NCBI GenBank assembly: GCA_019314425.1
Contig: JAFCZI010000020.1
Coordinates: forward strand, 1-16,627
Direction of reading: 5' to 3'
Source of the DNA: Deltaproteobacteria bacterium
GTDB lineage: Bacteria; Desulfobacterota; DSM-4660; Desulfatiglandales; Desulfatiglandaceae
Length of the DNA stretch: 16,627 bases
Shown here: positions 7,019 through 14,853 of the stretch, in pieces
Layout: every line of letters starts with the position of its first letter
How positions within the stretch are numbered: position 1 is the first letter of the stretch
The notes under the pieces: model-generated
Databases searched by the model: none
Seen by the model: only the letters and a program-made list of their open reading frames with translations
What the model was told of the DNA's origin: nothing
Position numbers and translations under genes: made by a program

Positions 7019-7046
7019 ATCATATCATTTTGTGGGCGGATGTCAA
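7019..7046 (-). promoter_or_regulatory. sigma-70 promoter for infA
   Basis: On the minus strand a perfect TTGACA (7046-7041) is followed after 16 bases by TATGAT (7024-7019). It points toward infA, whose start is about 95 bases downstream. It overlaps the leader of the divergent mobA gene, whose ATG is only 22 bases beyond the -35. Confidence 0.65.
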
Positions 7047-7067
7047 TCAAAATCAAGGGATCTTCAT

Positions 7068-7670
7068 ATGAACGACGGGTTTATAGACGGTGTTTCAGGG
7101 GTTATTCTCGCGGGAGGGAAAAGCCGCCGTTACGGAAAGAACAAAGCCCTGGTCGATATCAACGGTATTCCCCTCATTAAAAGGGTGCTGCGGGTTATGG
7201 AAACCCTGTTTCCTTCCATTGTGGTCGTTACCAATACCCCTGATGACTATGCATTTTTGAACCTGCCCATGTTTGAGGACAAAATTAAGGGGCTTGGCCC
7301 TCTGGGGGGTATTTTTACAGGGTTGAATGTCATTTCAGAAAACGCCGGTTTTTTTGTGGCCTGCGATATGCCTTTTCTCAATTCTGATTTGATTCGATAT
7401 CTGGCGAGTGTTCGTCAGGGCTTTGATGTGGTGGTACCAACCTTTTCCGGGAAATTTGAAGCGCTTCATGCCCTTTACACTCAAAACTGCCTTCCGGAAA
7501 TCGATCAATTGATTCACGATGATGTATATCAAATCATTCAGCTATATCCGTCTGTATCCGTCCGATATGTGGAAGAGCATGAGATGCGACGTTTTGACCC
7601 GGAACTCAAATCTTTTTCCAATATCAACAAGCCTGAAGAACTGAGGAAGATGAAGCTCAATTCCTTGTAA
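7068..7670 (+). CDS. mobA: molybdenum cofactor guanylyltransferase
   Basis: Transfers GMP from GTP to molybdopterin to form the guanine dinucleotide cofactor used by formate dehydrogenases and other DMSO-reductase family enzymes. The 200-residue chain matches the usual MobA size. The nucleotide loop GVILAGGKSRRYGKNKAL is at residues 11-28, GLGPLGGI near 76-82, and the metal Asp is Asp100 in ACDMPF. The C-terminal end FSNINKPEELRK is typical of the family. I chose the ATG at 7068, with AAGGGA upstream. The frame stays open to 7032, but those residues are not MobA-like. It is divergent from infA. No moe or mob neighbour is seen, so its targets are elsewhere. Confidence 0.92.
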   Translation: MNDGFIDGVSGVILAGGKSRRYGKNKALVDINGIPLIKRVLRVMETLFPSIVVVTNTPDDYAFLNLPMFEDKIKGLGPLGGIFTGLNVISENAGFFVACDMPFLNSDLIRYLASVRQGFDVVVPTFSGKFEALHALYTQNCLPEIDQLIHDDVYQIIQLYPSVSVRYVEEHEMRRFDPELKSFSNINKPEELRKMKLNSL

Positions 7671-7792
7671 AGGTTAACCGCTTGAATCGCGGATAAACAG
7701 GAACTGGCACGAAAACGCCGGTTTGAGGTTTAGGGACCTGTTCACAGGGTGCAGGGGGCAGCTATCAGGGGTCGGTCAACACCTCACACCTA

Positions 7793-7940
7793 TTAGTGTC
7801 TGAACGAAAATACGGAAATAAAGTTTTCCATTTTTGAATTGATGTTTACAACTCTTTGAAATTGTACGATCTTTTCAACTTAAAACCCGAAACTTAAAAC
7901 TTAAAACCGTGTCTGAACGGCTTTTTCGTTCAGGCACTAA
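7793..7940. repeat. 148-base element with 18-base terminal inverted repeats
   Basis: TTAGTGTCTGAACGAAAA (7793-7810) is repeated inverted at 7923-7940 with one mismatch. A third copy of the core (GTGTCTGAACG, 7909-7919) lies inside. ACTTAAAAC occurs three times (7878, 7892, 7899). There is no open frame. The right end carries the stop codon of the GT4 fusion gene. The architecture resembles a miniature inverted-repeat element. Confidence 0.6.
7909..7937 (-). terminator. hairpin at the 3' end of the GT4 gene, likely terminator
   Basis: On the minus strand GTGCCTGAACG pairs with CGTTCAGACAC across a seven-base loop, with one G-T pair. The stem overlaps the GT4 stop codon and is followed by a T-rich stretch (GGTTTTAAGTTTTAAG). 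It could end the long minus-strand operon. It is part of the inverted-repeat element at 7793-7940. Confidence 0.5.
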
Positions 7941-9763
7941 TTAATGGTGAGTTTCATTTCCCGAACATCCACTTCCGCACTGAGGCTTTCCAATATTTTT
8001 TTTATTTCCCTCCTTTTATCGGCACTGTTTTCCCTGAAAGAAATGATAATTTCCTTGACGGGCTGGTCGCGCAGAATTTTCTCGAGGTCATTGATCCCCC
8101 CCAGCACCGGATAACCACAGACTCTTTTTCGCTGAATATCCCGATTATCGTCCATGAAACCCTTGATGGTCATAGATAGGGCCTTGTTGGTTTCGATTTC
8201 TTTAAGGAGCATCTGACCGCCAAGCCCGGCCCCATAAACCAGGACGGGTTTACCCTTTTGATTTTCCCGGCGGACCCCCTCTTCCAACAGACGGAAAGAG
8301 AGGCGTGTAAGGCTTACCAGCAACAACATAAGCCCCCAGTAGATCACAAAAACAGCCCGGGAAAAGCTGTAGAACCGATAAAGAAATAAGAGCAGCAGGA
8401 TGGGGGAAATGGTCCCGGCGGTGATGGCTTTTCCATAGGAGATCAGATAACGTGCACTGGTGTTTTCACATACCCCGCGATAAACACCGAAAAGGAAAAA
8501 GAATGAAATCTGGCAGGCAATGACAATGGGAAGTGATTTCAAGAAAAAATCAAAATTGAGGCCGGGATCTCCCTCAAAACGGAGAAGATAGGCCGTGTAA
8601 TAGGCCACGGTAATCAGAACCAGGTCAAGGAGCACTTCAAGAAGTCTTCTTCGGTAGGTCATTTCGATGAGCAGGGGTGTAATCCTGCCGGAGGGATGAT
8701 CGGAGATAATCGATTTTTCCGAATAGACTTTGACTTTGGCCAGATAAATCCAGAAAAAAAGGACAAACAACAGATACAGTACGATAAGGACCGCACTGGT
8801 GCCCGCATTAAGACGGTTGATGGCCAGGGCCAGCAGGCCCGAGGCAACGGAAAATGCATAAAGAACCAGCACTGCTTTTTTCTCGGAAAAGCCGATGGCC
8901 ACCAGGCGGTGGGAGGAATGGTCCCGTCCCCCCTGAGAAATGGGCCTGCGAAAAAGCTTGCGCATGAGGCTGACAAAACCCGTATCCAGGATGGGGATGA
9001 AGAGGATCAGCACCGGTATCAAGATAACCGAGAGCAGATGGAAAAAGCGGCTTTCTCCGCCCGCAGCCGACGTGTTCCCTGTCATGGCAAGGCAGGCCAG
9101 AACGAAACCGATAAAGAGACTGCCCGCGTCCCCCATAAATATGGAGGCAGGATTGAAATTATAGACCAGAAAGCCGAGGATGGCGCCCAGGTACGTACAC
9201 AAGAGTAAGAGTCCGGGACCCGAAAAGGCGCCAGGCGCCGGGTTGAGATAGTAATAAAGAAAAAGAAAAACACCGGCGATAAAAGCGATACCGCATGAAA
9301 GACCGTCCATGTTGTCGAGAAGGTTGAACGCATTGGTGATGCCCACAATCCAGAGGATGGAAAGAACCAGGTCGAGGGTTTTGGCGTCCGTCCAGCCCAG
9401 GCGAAAACCGAAAAGCAGCAGGATAGCGGTGATGATGACCTGCCCAGCCAGCTTGTGCTGGGGGGCCATGTTGAAAATGTCATCAACCAGACCCAGCAGA
9501 AATATCCCCGAGGCGCAGAGCACCATGGGAAGATAGGGCTGGCCGAAAACGCTCCAGCCCGCCCACAGTGCGCCCGAAAACCATGCGATTATTACGGCTG
9601 AAAAAATACCCACGCCCCCCAGAAGGGCCGTGTCTTTACGGTGCCATCGGTTGTCCCTGGGTACAGCCACCTGCCCTGACTTTACGGCCAGTTTCCTGAT
9701 GAATGGCGTTAATATGAGTGCAAGGGCAAAGCTTATCCCAAAAAAAGAGAGATACAATCGCAT
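7937..9763 (-). CDS. GT4 phosphoglycosyltransferase (MraY/WecA family) fused to CapD/FlaA1-type N-terminal half
   Basis: A 608-residue polytopic inner-membrane protein. Residues 1-345 are a WecA/MraY-type polyprenyl-phosphate sugar-1-phosphate transferase. They show LGLVDDIFNM (Asp94, Asp95), NAFNLLDNMDGL (144-155), FMGDAGS (209-215) and the cytoplasmic RDHSSHRL loop (280-287). It should load an amino sugar phosphate on undecaprenyl phosphate to start a surface glycan. From about 368 a second unit begins: RRRLLEVLLDLVLI, four hydrophobic segments, LLRFEG (393-398), then a Rossmann/CoA-binding domain with VLVYGAGLGGQML (507-519). This is the N-terminal half of CapD/FlaA1-type nucleotide-sugar dehydratases without their catalytic SDR domain. 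The ATG at 9763 has AAAAGG upstream, and the lptF stop is 17 bases before it. It is last in the minus-strand operon. Confidence 0.88.
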   Translation of the reverse strand: MRLYLSFFGISFALALILTPFIRKLAVKSGQVAVPRDNRWHRKDTALLGGVGIFSAVIIAWFSGALWAGWSVFGQPYLPMVLCASGIFLLGLVDDIFNMAPQHKLAGQVIITAILLLFGFRLGWTDAKTLDLVLSILWIVGITNAFNLLDNMDGLSCGIAFIAGVFLFLYYYLNPAPGAFSGPGLLLLCTYLGAILGFLVYNFNPASIFMGDAGSLFIGFVLACLAMTGNTSAAGGESRFFHLLSVILIPVLILFIPILDTGFVSLMRKLFRRPISQGGRDHSSHRLVAIGFSEKKAVLVLYAFSVASGLLALAINRLNAGTSAVLIVLYLLFVLFFWIYLAKVKVYSEKSIISDHPSGRITPLLIEMTYRRRLLEVLLDLVLITVAYYTAYLLRFEGDPGLNFDFFLKSLPIVIACQISFFFLFGVYRGVCENTSARYLISYGKAITAGTISPILLLLFLYRFYSFSRAVFVIYWGLMLLLVSLTRLSFRLLEEGVRRENQKGKPVLVYGAGLGGQMLLKEIETNKALSMTIKGFMDDNRDIQRKRVCGYPVLGGINDLEKILRDQPVKEIIISFRENSADKRREIKKILESLSAEVDVREMKLTIN

Positions 9764-9780
9764 GGGTAACCTTTTTCATT

Positions 9781-10932
9781 TTAGCGCCCAGGTTTCTTCC
9801 TTAAAAAAGAAAATCGGGGCATCAGATAGATCGGGCGTTCATCCGAAGCACGGCGAAGGAGATAAATAACGGAAACAATCAGAAAAAGATCGGGAATCCA
9901 TACGCCGAAAGCCGGAGAAAGCGCCCCCGTGGAACAGACACTTCGAATGATCATCAGAATCAGATAAAACACGGAAAAGACCATAAGACTAACGCTGATT
10001 CCCGTGGAGCGTCCCCGACCCCGTATTTGAGCACCCAGAGGAACCCCGATGATTCCCATGAAAAACACGGCCAGAGGGATAGAGAGTTTCTCCAGAAGTT
10101 CTCGCATGACCCGACTGTATTCACTGTCGGTATCGGGTGTGTTTTTCAGTTGGGCGATCAGTTGTGGAACGGAAAGCTCATGGGGGGCTTTTTTTCTGGA
10201 GGCCAGATCGGCCAGGACATCTTTAAGTCCGATGTTCAAGGCATAAGTGTTGAATTCAATGGTTCGGGACGCTTCAAGGCTCTTCTCAACCAGAAAAATG
10301 GTTCCTTTCAGAAACAGCAACGTAATGGTTCTTTCCGCCGGTCTCATGATAATCTGTGCTTCATCGGAGACGATGGTGTTTGTCATTTCCTGATCTCGTC
10401 GGTCCACCACAAAAACGTCTTTTAACAGCCGTTCCTCCCGTGAAAAACTGTTTACATAGAAGACCAGGTTTCCAAAAGGCTCACAGAATACCCGCTCTTT
10501 GATTCCGAGATCCGCTTTTGTCTCAGCAATTTTGAACAACAGGTCTTTGAATGATCGATTTCCCCAGGGAGCGGCGAAAGCGCTGATGGTCAGGCAGGCC
10601 ACAAAAGCTATCAGAGAGAAAACGACCACCGGCGGCAACATCTGGTATATGCTGATGCCGGAAGACTTCATGGCAATAATCTCGCTGTCTGCGGAGAGGC
10701 GGAGAAACGCCACAACCACGCTCATCAGTGTAACCGCCGGAAGCGCGAAAGTCAAAATATCGGGGAGCAGGAAAAGTACCATGCCGGCCACCTGCGAAAA
10801 ATGAACCCCCCGGGTTACAATCAATTCTGTGATGGACAGCATCCGGGCCGCCATCATAATGAAGATAAAAACAAAGAGGCTCGCCAGAAAAGTCGGCCAT
10901 ATTTCCCTGAATATATATCTGTATAGTGTCAT
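9781..10932 (-). CDS. lptF: LPS export permease LptF (YjgP/YjgQ family)
   Basis: Inner-membrane subunit of the LptB2FG ABC transporter that extracts LPS and passes it to the LptC-LptA bridge. The 383 residues have the family plan: an opening MTLYRYIFREIWPTF, three N-terminal membrane helices (about 12-125) with the AFLRLSADSEIIAMKSSGIS coupling segment, a periplasmic beta-jellyroll (about 135-270), and three C-terminal helices starting near KLSIPLAVFFMGIIGVPLG. LptF and LptG are close relatives. I call LptF from the N-terminal form, but LptG is possible. No partner lptG is next to it. Its ATG overlaps the stop of the upstream membrane gene by four bases (ATGA), so translation is coupled. Confidence 0.88.
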   Translation of the reverse strand: MTLYRYIFREIWPTFLASLFVFIFIMMAARMLSITELIVTRGVHFSQVAGMVLFLLPDILTFALPAVTLMSVVVAFLRLSADSEIIAMKSSGISIYQMLPPVVVFSLIAFVACLTISAFAAPWGNRSFKDLLFKIAETKADLGIKERVFCEPFGNLVFYVNSFSREERLLKDVFVVDRRDQEMTNTIVSDEAQIIMRPAERTITLLFLKGTIFLVEKSLEASRTIEFNTYALNIGLKDVLADLASRKKAPHELSVPQLIAQLKNTPDTDSEYSRVMRELLEKLSIPLAVFFMGIIGVPLGAQIRGRGRSTGISVSLMVFSVFYLILMIIRSVCSTGALSPAFGVWIPDLFLIVSVIYLLRRASDERPIYLMPRFSFLRKKPGR

Positions 10933-11507
10933 GCTGTAACAATTCGTGCGATCAGTCCCGCAATGGCCACGAGAACCAGAATCGGGTCTACCAGGTAGTC
11001 CCAGAGATTGCTGGATTCCAACAGATGGAGATCATAAGCCAACATAGCTGCCAGAAGGACCACGGAAAAGCGATTTTTAAGGAAAAGCAACACCAAAGTG
11101 ACGCTCAGAAGAATAACAAAAAGCCAGGAAAAATGCCAACCGGCAGGATAAGGATCAAACGCGCCCGCACCCAGCGCCATCGGATAAAGTGCGACACCCG
11201 CCAAAATTGAAAAAACCCGGCATGTTTGAATCGCACTGATGTCCAGAAGGTTCATTTGAAACGCATTTTTCAGGACCCGGGAAAAAAGAAGGGCCGTCAA
11301 TGGAATGCTGGGGTTGGCGTAAAGGCTGATCAACCAACGTCCCACGGGAAGGCCGGCAATGGGCAGGATAATCGTCAGTGCCGAAGTGGAAACAAGGATA
11401 ACGGTGGGAATCCATCCTGCGGGGCGTTTTCCCAGTAATATCATGCCCCTTTGGCATAGGGCCATCATGAGAAGAAAGGGGAAAACAAATGAGAATGCCG
11501 TCGTCAT
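10929..11507 (-). CDS. small polytopic membrane protein, unknown
   Basis: A 192-residue, very hydrophobic protein with about six membrane segments (roughly residues 5-25, 33-55, 62-80, 95-115, 125-150 and 165-190). I recognise no family and no catalytic motif. The C-terminal half has a conserved-looking AYDLHLLESSNLWDYLVDP stretch between the last two helices. ATGA overlaps join it to the sialidase-fold gene upstream (11504-11507) and to lptF downstream (10929-10932), so all three are almost certainly translated together. A role in envelope glycan handling with these neighbours is an inference from position only. Confidence 0.75.
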   Translation of the reverse strand: MTTAFSFVFPFLLMMALCQRGMILLGKRPAGWIPTVILVSTSALTIILPIAGLPVGRWLISLYANPSIPLTALLFSRVLKNAFQMNLLDISAIQTCRVFSILAGVALYPMALGAGAFDPYPAGWHFSWLFVILLSVTLVLLFLKNRFSVVLLAAMLAYDLHLLESSNLWDYLVDPILVLVAIAGLIARIVTA

Positions 11508-12700
11508 TTTTCGAATGCCTGCTCGAGTTTTTGATCCACCCAGGCCTCGCTGAAAACCACATGTTTGATCCGTTTTCTTTCCCAGGTATAGACCAGATGG
11601 ATCAATCCGTTTCGCCCCCGGATCATATAGGGGTAGGAGAATTCCTGACCGGGAAGGTTTTCAAGGGTATGGATGCGAATCCAGTGGAGACCGGAATCGC
11701 TGGAAACAGCCAGCTGAAGAATTTCCCGATGGTTCGAGCTGTCATTAAAGGCCAGAAGGATGCGACCTTTCGATAAAGGCAGCGCATCCACGGCTGAATC
11801 CGGATTGGGCAGATCCAGAAACTTCGGCAAAGACCAGCTCTGGCCGCCATCATCGGTCCGGGCCGTGGCGATATGCCGGGTCGGGGAAAGGCATCGGTAA
11901 AAAGCGGTAGCGGAATGGGTGTTTTCAGGTGCAATTGAAGGTTGTATGAAGGCGTTCCCCCCGGCCATGCGGCTTTTCTCATAAACGATGCTTTGTTTTT
12001 TTCGGGAAAATGAAATCCAAAGGATTTCGGGGAAATAACCTAAGAATTCGTGGTAGATGGGAACAGCAAAATGATCCCTGTTTTCATCCCCCCCCCCCTT
12101 CATATTAATGGGCAGGGGACGGCCCTTGACCAGTTCACTGATGTTGAAAAAAGGGCTGAGGGTGAGCCTTTGGCTATCCGTCCAGGTGCGACCGCTATCC
12201 TGGGATATTTTCACGTTGAGGGAGCTTCCGGACCACCCGCCAAAAGTGATGGTCACATAAATCAGAAAGAGCTGTTCCCCCAGGCCGGAAAAGAGGATCG
12301 GGTTTCCCACCTTGCGAATGTACCGGTTGAGTTCCCGGGTGGCGGATGCCCGATCCACAAGAATCCTCGGCGTTGACCAGGTTGTGCTGGAGCCAGAGGG
12401 TTTTTTTGAAAAGAAGATCGCCACATCTTTGGCCCCTTCCCGAGTCCCGCCATACCAGACCGCACCCAGCTGGGTGTCGGGCATTTCACAAATGGATCCC
12501 ACATGCACCATGCCTGCTCCGGTGCCTGGGCTTATAAAATCTTGATCCATGAAAGGATCATGATCTATGGGAAGATCAAGATGGGGGCGGGGGGAGAATG
12601 ATGCCTTGGTGAAAGGGGTTGTGGAAACCCGGGTCCACGCCGGCCACCCATAGGCCAGAAGAGTCAGGATGCTCAGAATGATGATGAGACGTTTACGCAT
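11504..12700 (-). CDS. exported sialidase-fold (BNR/Asp-box) protein with in-frame G11 run
   Basis: A 398-residue protein with an N-terminal hydrophobic signal or anchor (MRKRLIIILSILTLLAYG). The rest is a sialidase-type beta-propeller, with Asp boxes SQDSGRTW (166-173), TDDGGQSW (282-289) and SSDSGLHW (333-340). The segment SICEMPDTQLGAVWYGGTREGA (69-90, key residues Glu72, Trp82, Arg87) matches a family annotated as exo-alpha-sialidase-like. The classic FRIP arginine motif is missing, so sialic acid is not assured as substrate. An unbroken run of 11 G (12098-12088) encodes Lys-Gly-Gly-Gly-Asp at 201-205, where a one-base slip would truncate the protein. It starts 3 bases after hypE and ends in an ATGA overlap with the membrane gene. 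Its site is likely the periplasm or cell surface. Confidence 0.8.
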   Translation of the reverse strand: MRKRLIIILSILTLLAYGWPAWTRVSTTPFTKASFSPRPHLDLPIDHDPFMDQDFISPGTGAGMVHVGSICEMPDTQLGAVWYGGTREGAKDVAIFFSKKPSGSSTTWSTPRILVDRASATRELNRYIRKVGNPILFSGLGEQLFLIYVTITFGGWSGSSLNVKISQDSGRTWTDSQRLTLSPFFNISELVKGRPLPINMKGGGDENRDHFAVPIYHEFLGYFPEILWISFSRKKQSIVYEKSRMAGGNAFIQPSIAPENTHSATAFYRCLSPTRHIATARTDDGGQSWSLPKFLDLPNPDSAVDALPLSKGRILLAFNDSSNHREILQLAVSSDSGLHWIRIHTLENLPGQEFSYPYMIRGRNGLIHLVYTWERKRIKHVVFSEAWVDQKLEQAFEK

Positions 12701-12703
12701 AGG

Positions 12704-13714
12704 TTAGCAGATTCTGGGGAGTTGCTCACCGGTTAACATGGCAAGGATGCGGTTGCCGCCGACCTTTGTTTTCAGCAACGCCTTTCCCGCATTGTCGGAC
12801 GTGACCTTCCCGATAATACGGGCTTTTTTTCCGTGACGATGCTGTTTCACGCTCGAGAGAATCAAGTCGGCATCTTCCGGGGGGGTGATGATCAGACATT
12901 TTCCCTCATTGGCCAGATAAAGTGGGTCCAGACCCAGAAGTTCCGAGGCTGCCAGGGCAGGCTTTGAAATGGGAAGGTCTGCTTCAAAAATCTGGATACC
13001 CACGCCGGATTGGACCGCAATCTCATTCAAGGCCGTGGCCACACCGCCCCGGGTCGGATCACGCAGTACGTGAACATTTTTGCTGATGTTAAGGATCGAA
13101 GCCACCAGGGTATTGAGGGCTGCGCTGTCGCTTTCAAGCTGCGGTTTGAACGAAAGCCCTTCGCGGCTGGTTAGAATGGCTATTCCGTGATCCCCAATAT
13201 CACCGTTGATCATCACCAGATCTCCGGGTCGGGCATTACCGCTGCTCACATCAATTCCGTCGGGGATAATGCCGATGCCCGCGGTATTGATAAAGATCTT
13301 GTCCGCGTTGCCTCGGGGTACCACTTTGGTATCGCCGGCGACAATTTTTATGCCGGCGTCTTTCGACGCCTCAGCCGCAGAATCGATGATTTTTTCAAGG
13401 TCTTTGAGCGGAAACCCTTCCTCCAAAATAAGCCCCAGGGTTAAAAAAAGGGGTTTTGCCCCCTGCATGGAAAGGTCATTGACGGTGCCGTGAATAGAGA
13501 GACTGCCGATATTGCCACCGGAAAAGAAAATGGGATCTACCACATAAGAATCGGTGGTCATGGCCAGGTGGTGGCCAAAAAGGGTGATGACGGCACTGTC
13601 GTCCATCTGATCCAGGATATCGTTGCGAAGTCGACTCATGAATACCGTTTTCACCAGTTCCCGGGAAGCTTCTCCGCCGCTACCGTGATCCAGGGTGATT
13701 TGCTGCGTTTTCAT
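12704..13714 (-). CDS. hypE: hydrogenase maturation protein HypE
   Basis: Makes the cyanide ligand of NiFe-hydrogenases: with HypF it forms a thiocarboxamide on its C-terminal cysteine and dehydrates it with ATP to thiocyanate, then passes it to the HypC-HypD complex. The 336 residues have HGSGG (10-14), the ATP-site segments TTDSYVVDPIFFSGG and GTVNDL, GDTKVV, and RDPTRGG in the AIRS/PurM-type fold. The C-terminus is the required PRIC. GGAGG lies about ten bases before the ATG. The other hyp genes are not in the window. An alcohol dehydrogenase lies upstream, and the downstream sialidase-like gene begins three bases after its stop. No hydrogenase subunit is seen here. Confidence 0.95.
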   Translation of the reverse strand: MKTQQITLDHGSGGEASRELVKTVFMSRLRNDILDQMDDSAVITLFGHHLAMTTDSYVVDPIFFSGGNIGSLSIHGTVNDLSMQGAKPLFLTLGLILEEGFPLKDLEKIIDSAAEASKDAGIKIVAGDTKVVPRGNADKIFINTAGIGIIPDGIDVSSGNARPGDLVMINGDIGDHGIAILTSREGLSFKPQLESDSAALNTLVASILNISKNVHVLRDPTRGGVATALNEIAVQSGVGIQIFEADLPISKPALAASELLGLDPLYLANEGKCLIITPPEDADLILSSVKQHRHGKKARIIGKVTSDNAGKALLKTKVGGNRILAMLTGEQLPRIC

Positions 13715-13784
13715 GATTGAAATTCCTCCAAAATCCAGGCCATTGGCTGGAAGTCACTTATATCGCATCTGTTCATTAAGCCGG

Positions 13785-14834
13785 TCATTTCATATGGGGT
13801 TCAATAATGATTTTAATGCAGTCGTGCTCGGTGGGCGCACAAACATATCCAAATCCTGAAGGACCCTCTGCCAGGGACAACCGGTGTGTGACCGTTTTTA
13901 AAACCTGGACGGCCTTTTCCTTAATCAATGAAAGCGCCGTTTTACAATCTAGGGGAGCGCCGGCATAGGAGCTAGTGAGGGTAATTTCCGTGCGCCAGAA
14001 CAGGTCATTGATGGTGACCGGAAGGGTGGCGCCCTCGGGGGCGCCGGCGAAAAACAGTACCGTCCCCCCTTTTTCCACAGCTTTCATGGCCAGGGGAATG
14101 AACCCATCGAAGCAGAGGATCACCAGATCCGCCAGACGACCGTCATTGGCCTGGCGAAGCGCTGCTATGACATCATCATCCCCATGCAAGGTCAGATCGG
14201 CGCCCATTTCCATGGCCTTTTTCAACCGATAAGCAATGGTGTCAACGGCCACAACCAAACCCGCTCCGAGGGCGCGGGCAAGGCCCACGTGGAGCAGCCC
14301 GGATATGCCGCTTCCCAGCACCAGGACCGTTTGCCCCGGTTTGAGGCGAGCGGTTTTCTGCCCACGCAATACACAGGCCAGGGGTTCCATGAATGAGGCT
14401 TCACCATAGGTCACATCCTCAGGGATCGGAAAAACCCCGCGATCCACGTTGATGCCCGGAACCCTCAGGTATTCCGCAAATCCTCCCGGATCGAAGTGGG
14501 TACCCCTGAGCAAGGTATCGCAAACCGTATGATGCCCCGAAAGGCAGTAATGGCAGGTGTTGCAAGGAACGTGGTGGGTGACGGCCACGCGGTCGCCGGG
14601 CTTGAATTTTTCGACCCGGTCACCGGTTGATACAACTTCTCCCGCCACCTCATGGCCCAACACAAGGGGGACCCGGTCCCGTCGGTACCATTCCATCACG
14701 TCGCTGCCGCAGATGCCGCTGGCCAGAACCTTCAGGAGCAGTTCGTCCGGTCCGATTTCAGGAACCGGCATGGTTTCAACGCGGACATCCCGGTTTGCAT
14801 AATACATCAAAACACGCATGGTTTTTGGAGTCAT
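13785..14834 (-). CDS. zinc-dependent medium-chain alcohol dehydrogenase
   Basis: A 349-residue NAD(P)-dependent dehydrogenase of the threonine/sorbitol dehydrogenase type. Counting from Met at 14834, the catalytic zinc ligands are Cys42 (GICGSD), His61-Glu62 (LGHEVAGEV) and Glu150 (FMEPLACVL). The structural zinc site has four cysteines (91, 94, 97, 105), and the Rossmann loop is GSGISG (174-179). The substrate is probably a polyol or amino sugar alcohol, but this is not decided by sequence. The frame is open up to 14918, but that would overlap lsrF by 65 bases and add residues unlike the family, so I use 14834 (14819 is the other option). No Shine-Dalgarno is visible. The lsrF stop is 19 bases upstream, so coupling is likely. 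Confidence 0.88.
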   Translation of the reverse strand: MTPKTMRVLMYYANRDVRVETMPVPEIGPDELLLKVLASGICGSDVMEWYRRDRVPLVLGHEVAGEVVSTGDRVEKFKPGDRVAVTHHVPCNTCHYCLSGHHTVCDTLLRGTHFDPGGFAEYLRVPGINVDRGVFPIPEDVTYGEASFMEPLACVLRGQKTARLKPGQTVLVLGSGISGLLHVGLARALGAGLVVAVDTIAYRLKKAMEMGADLTLHGDDDVIAALRQANDGRLADLVILCFDGFIPLAMKAVEKGGTVLFFAGAPEGATLPVTINDLFWRTEITLTSSYAGAPLDCKTALSLIKEKAVQVLKTVTHRLSLAEGPSGFGYVCAPTEHDCIKIIIEPHMK

Positions 14835-14853
14835 GGCATTATAGTAATGGTAT

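Noticed and set aside
8696..9208. 170-codon plus-strand frame
   Set aside because: It is antisense to the GT4 domain whose motifs are intact. The composition (Gln, Lys, Arg-rich) is that of a shadow frame.
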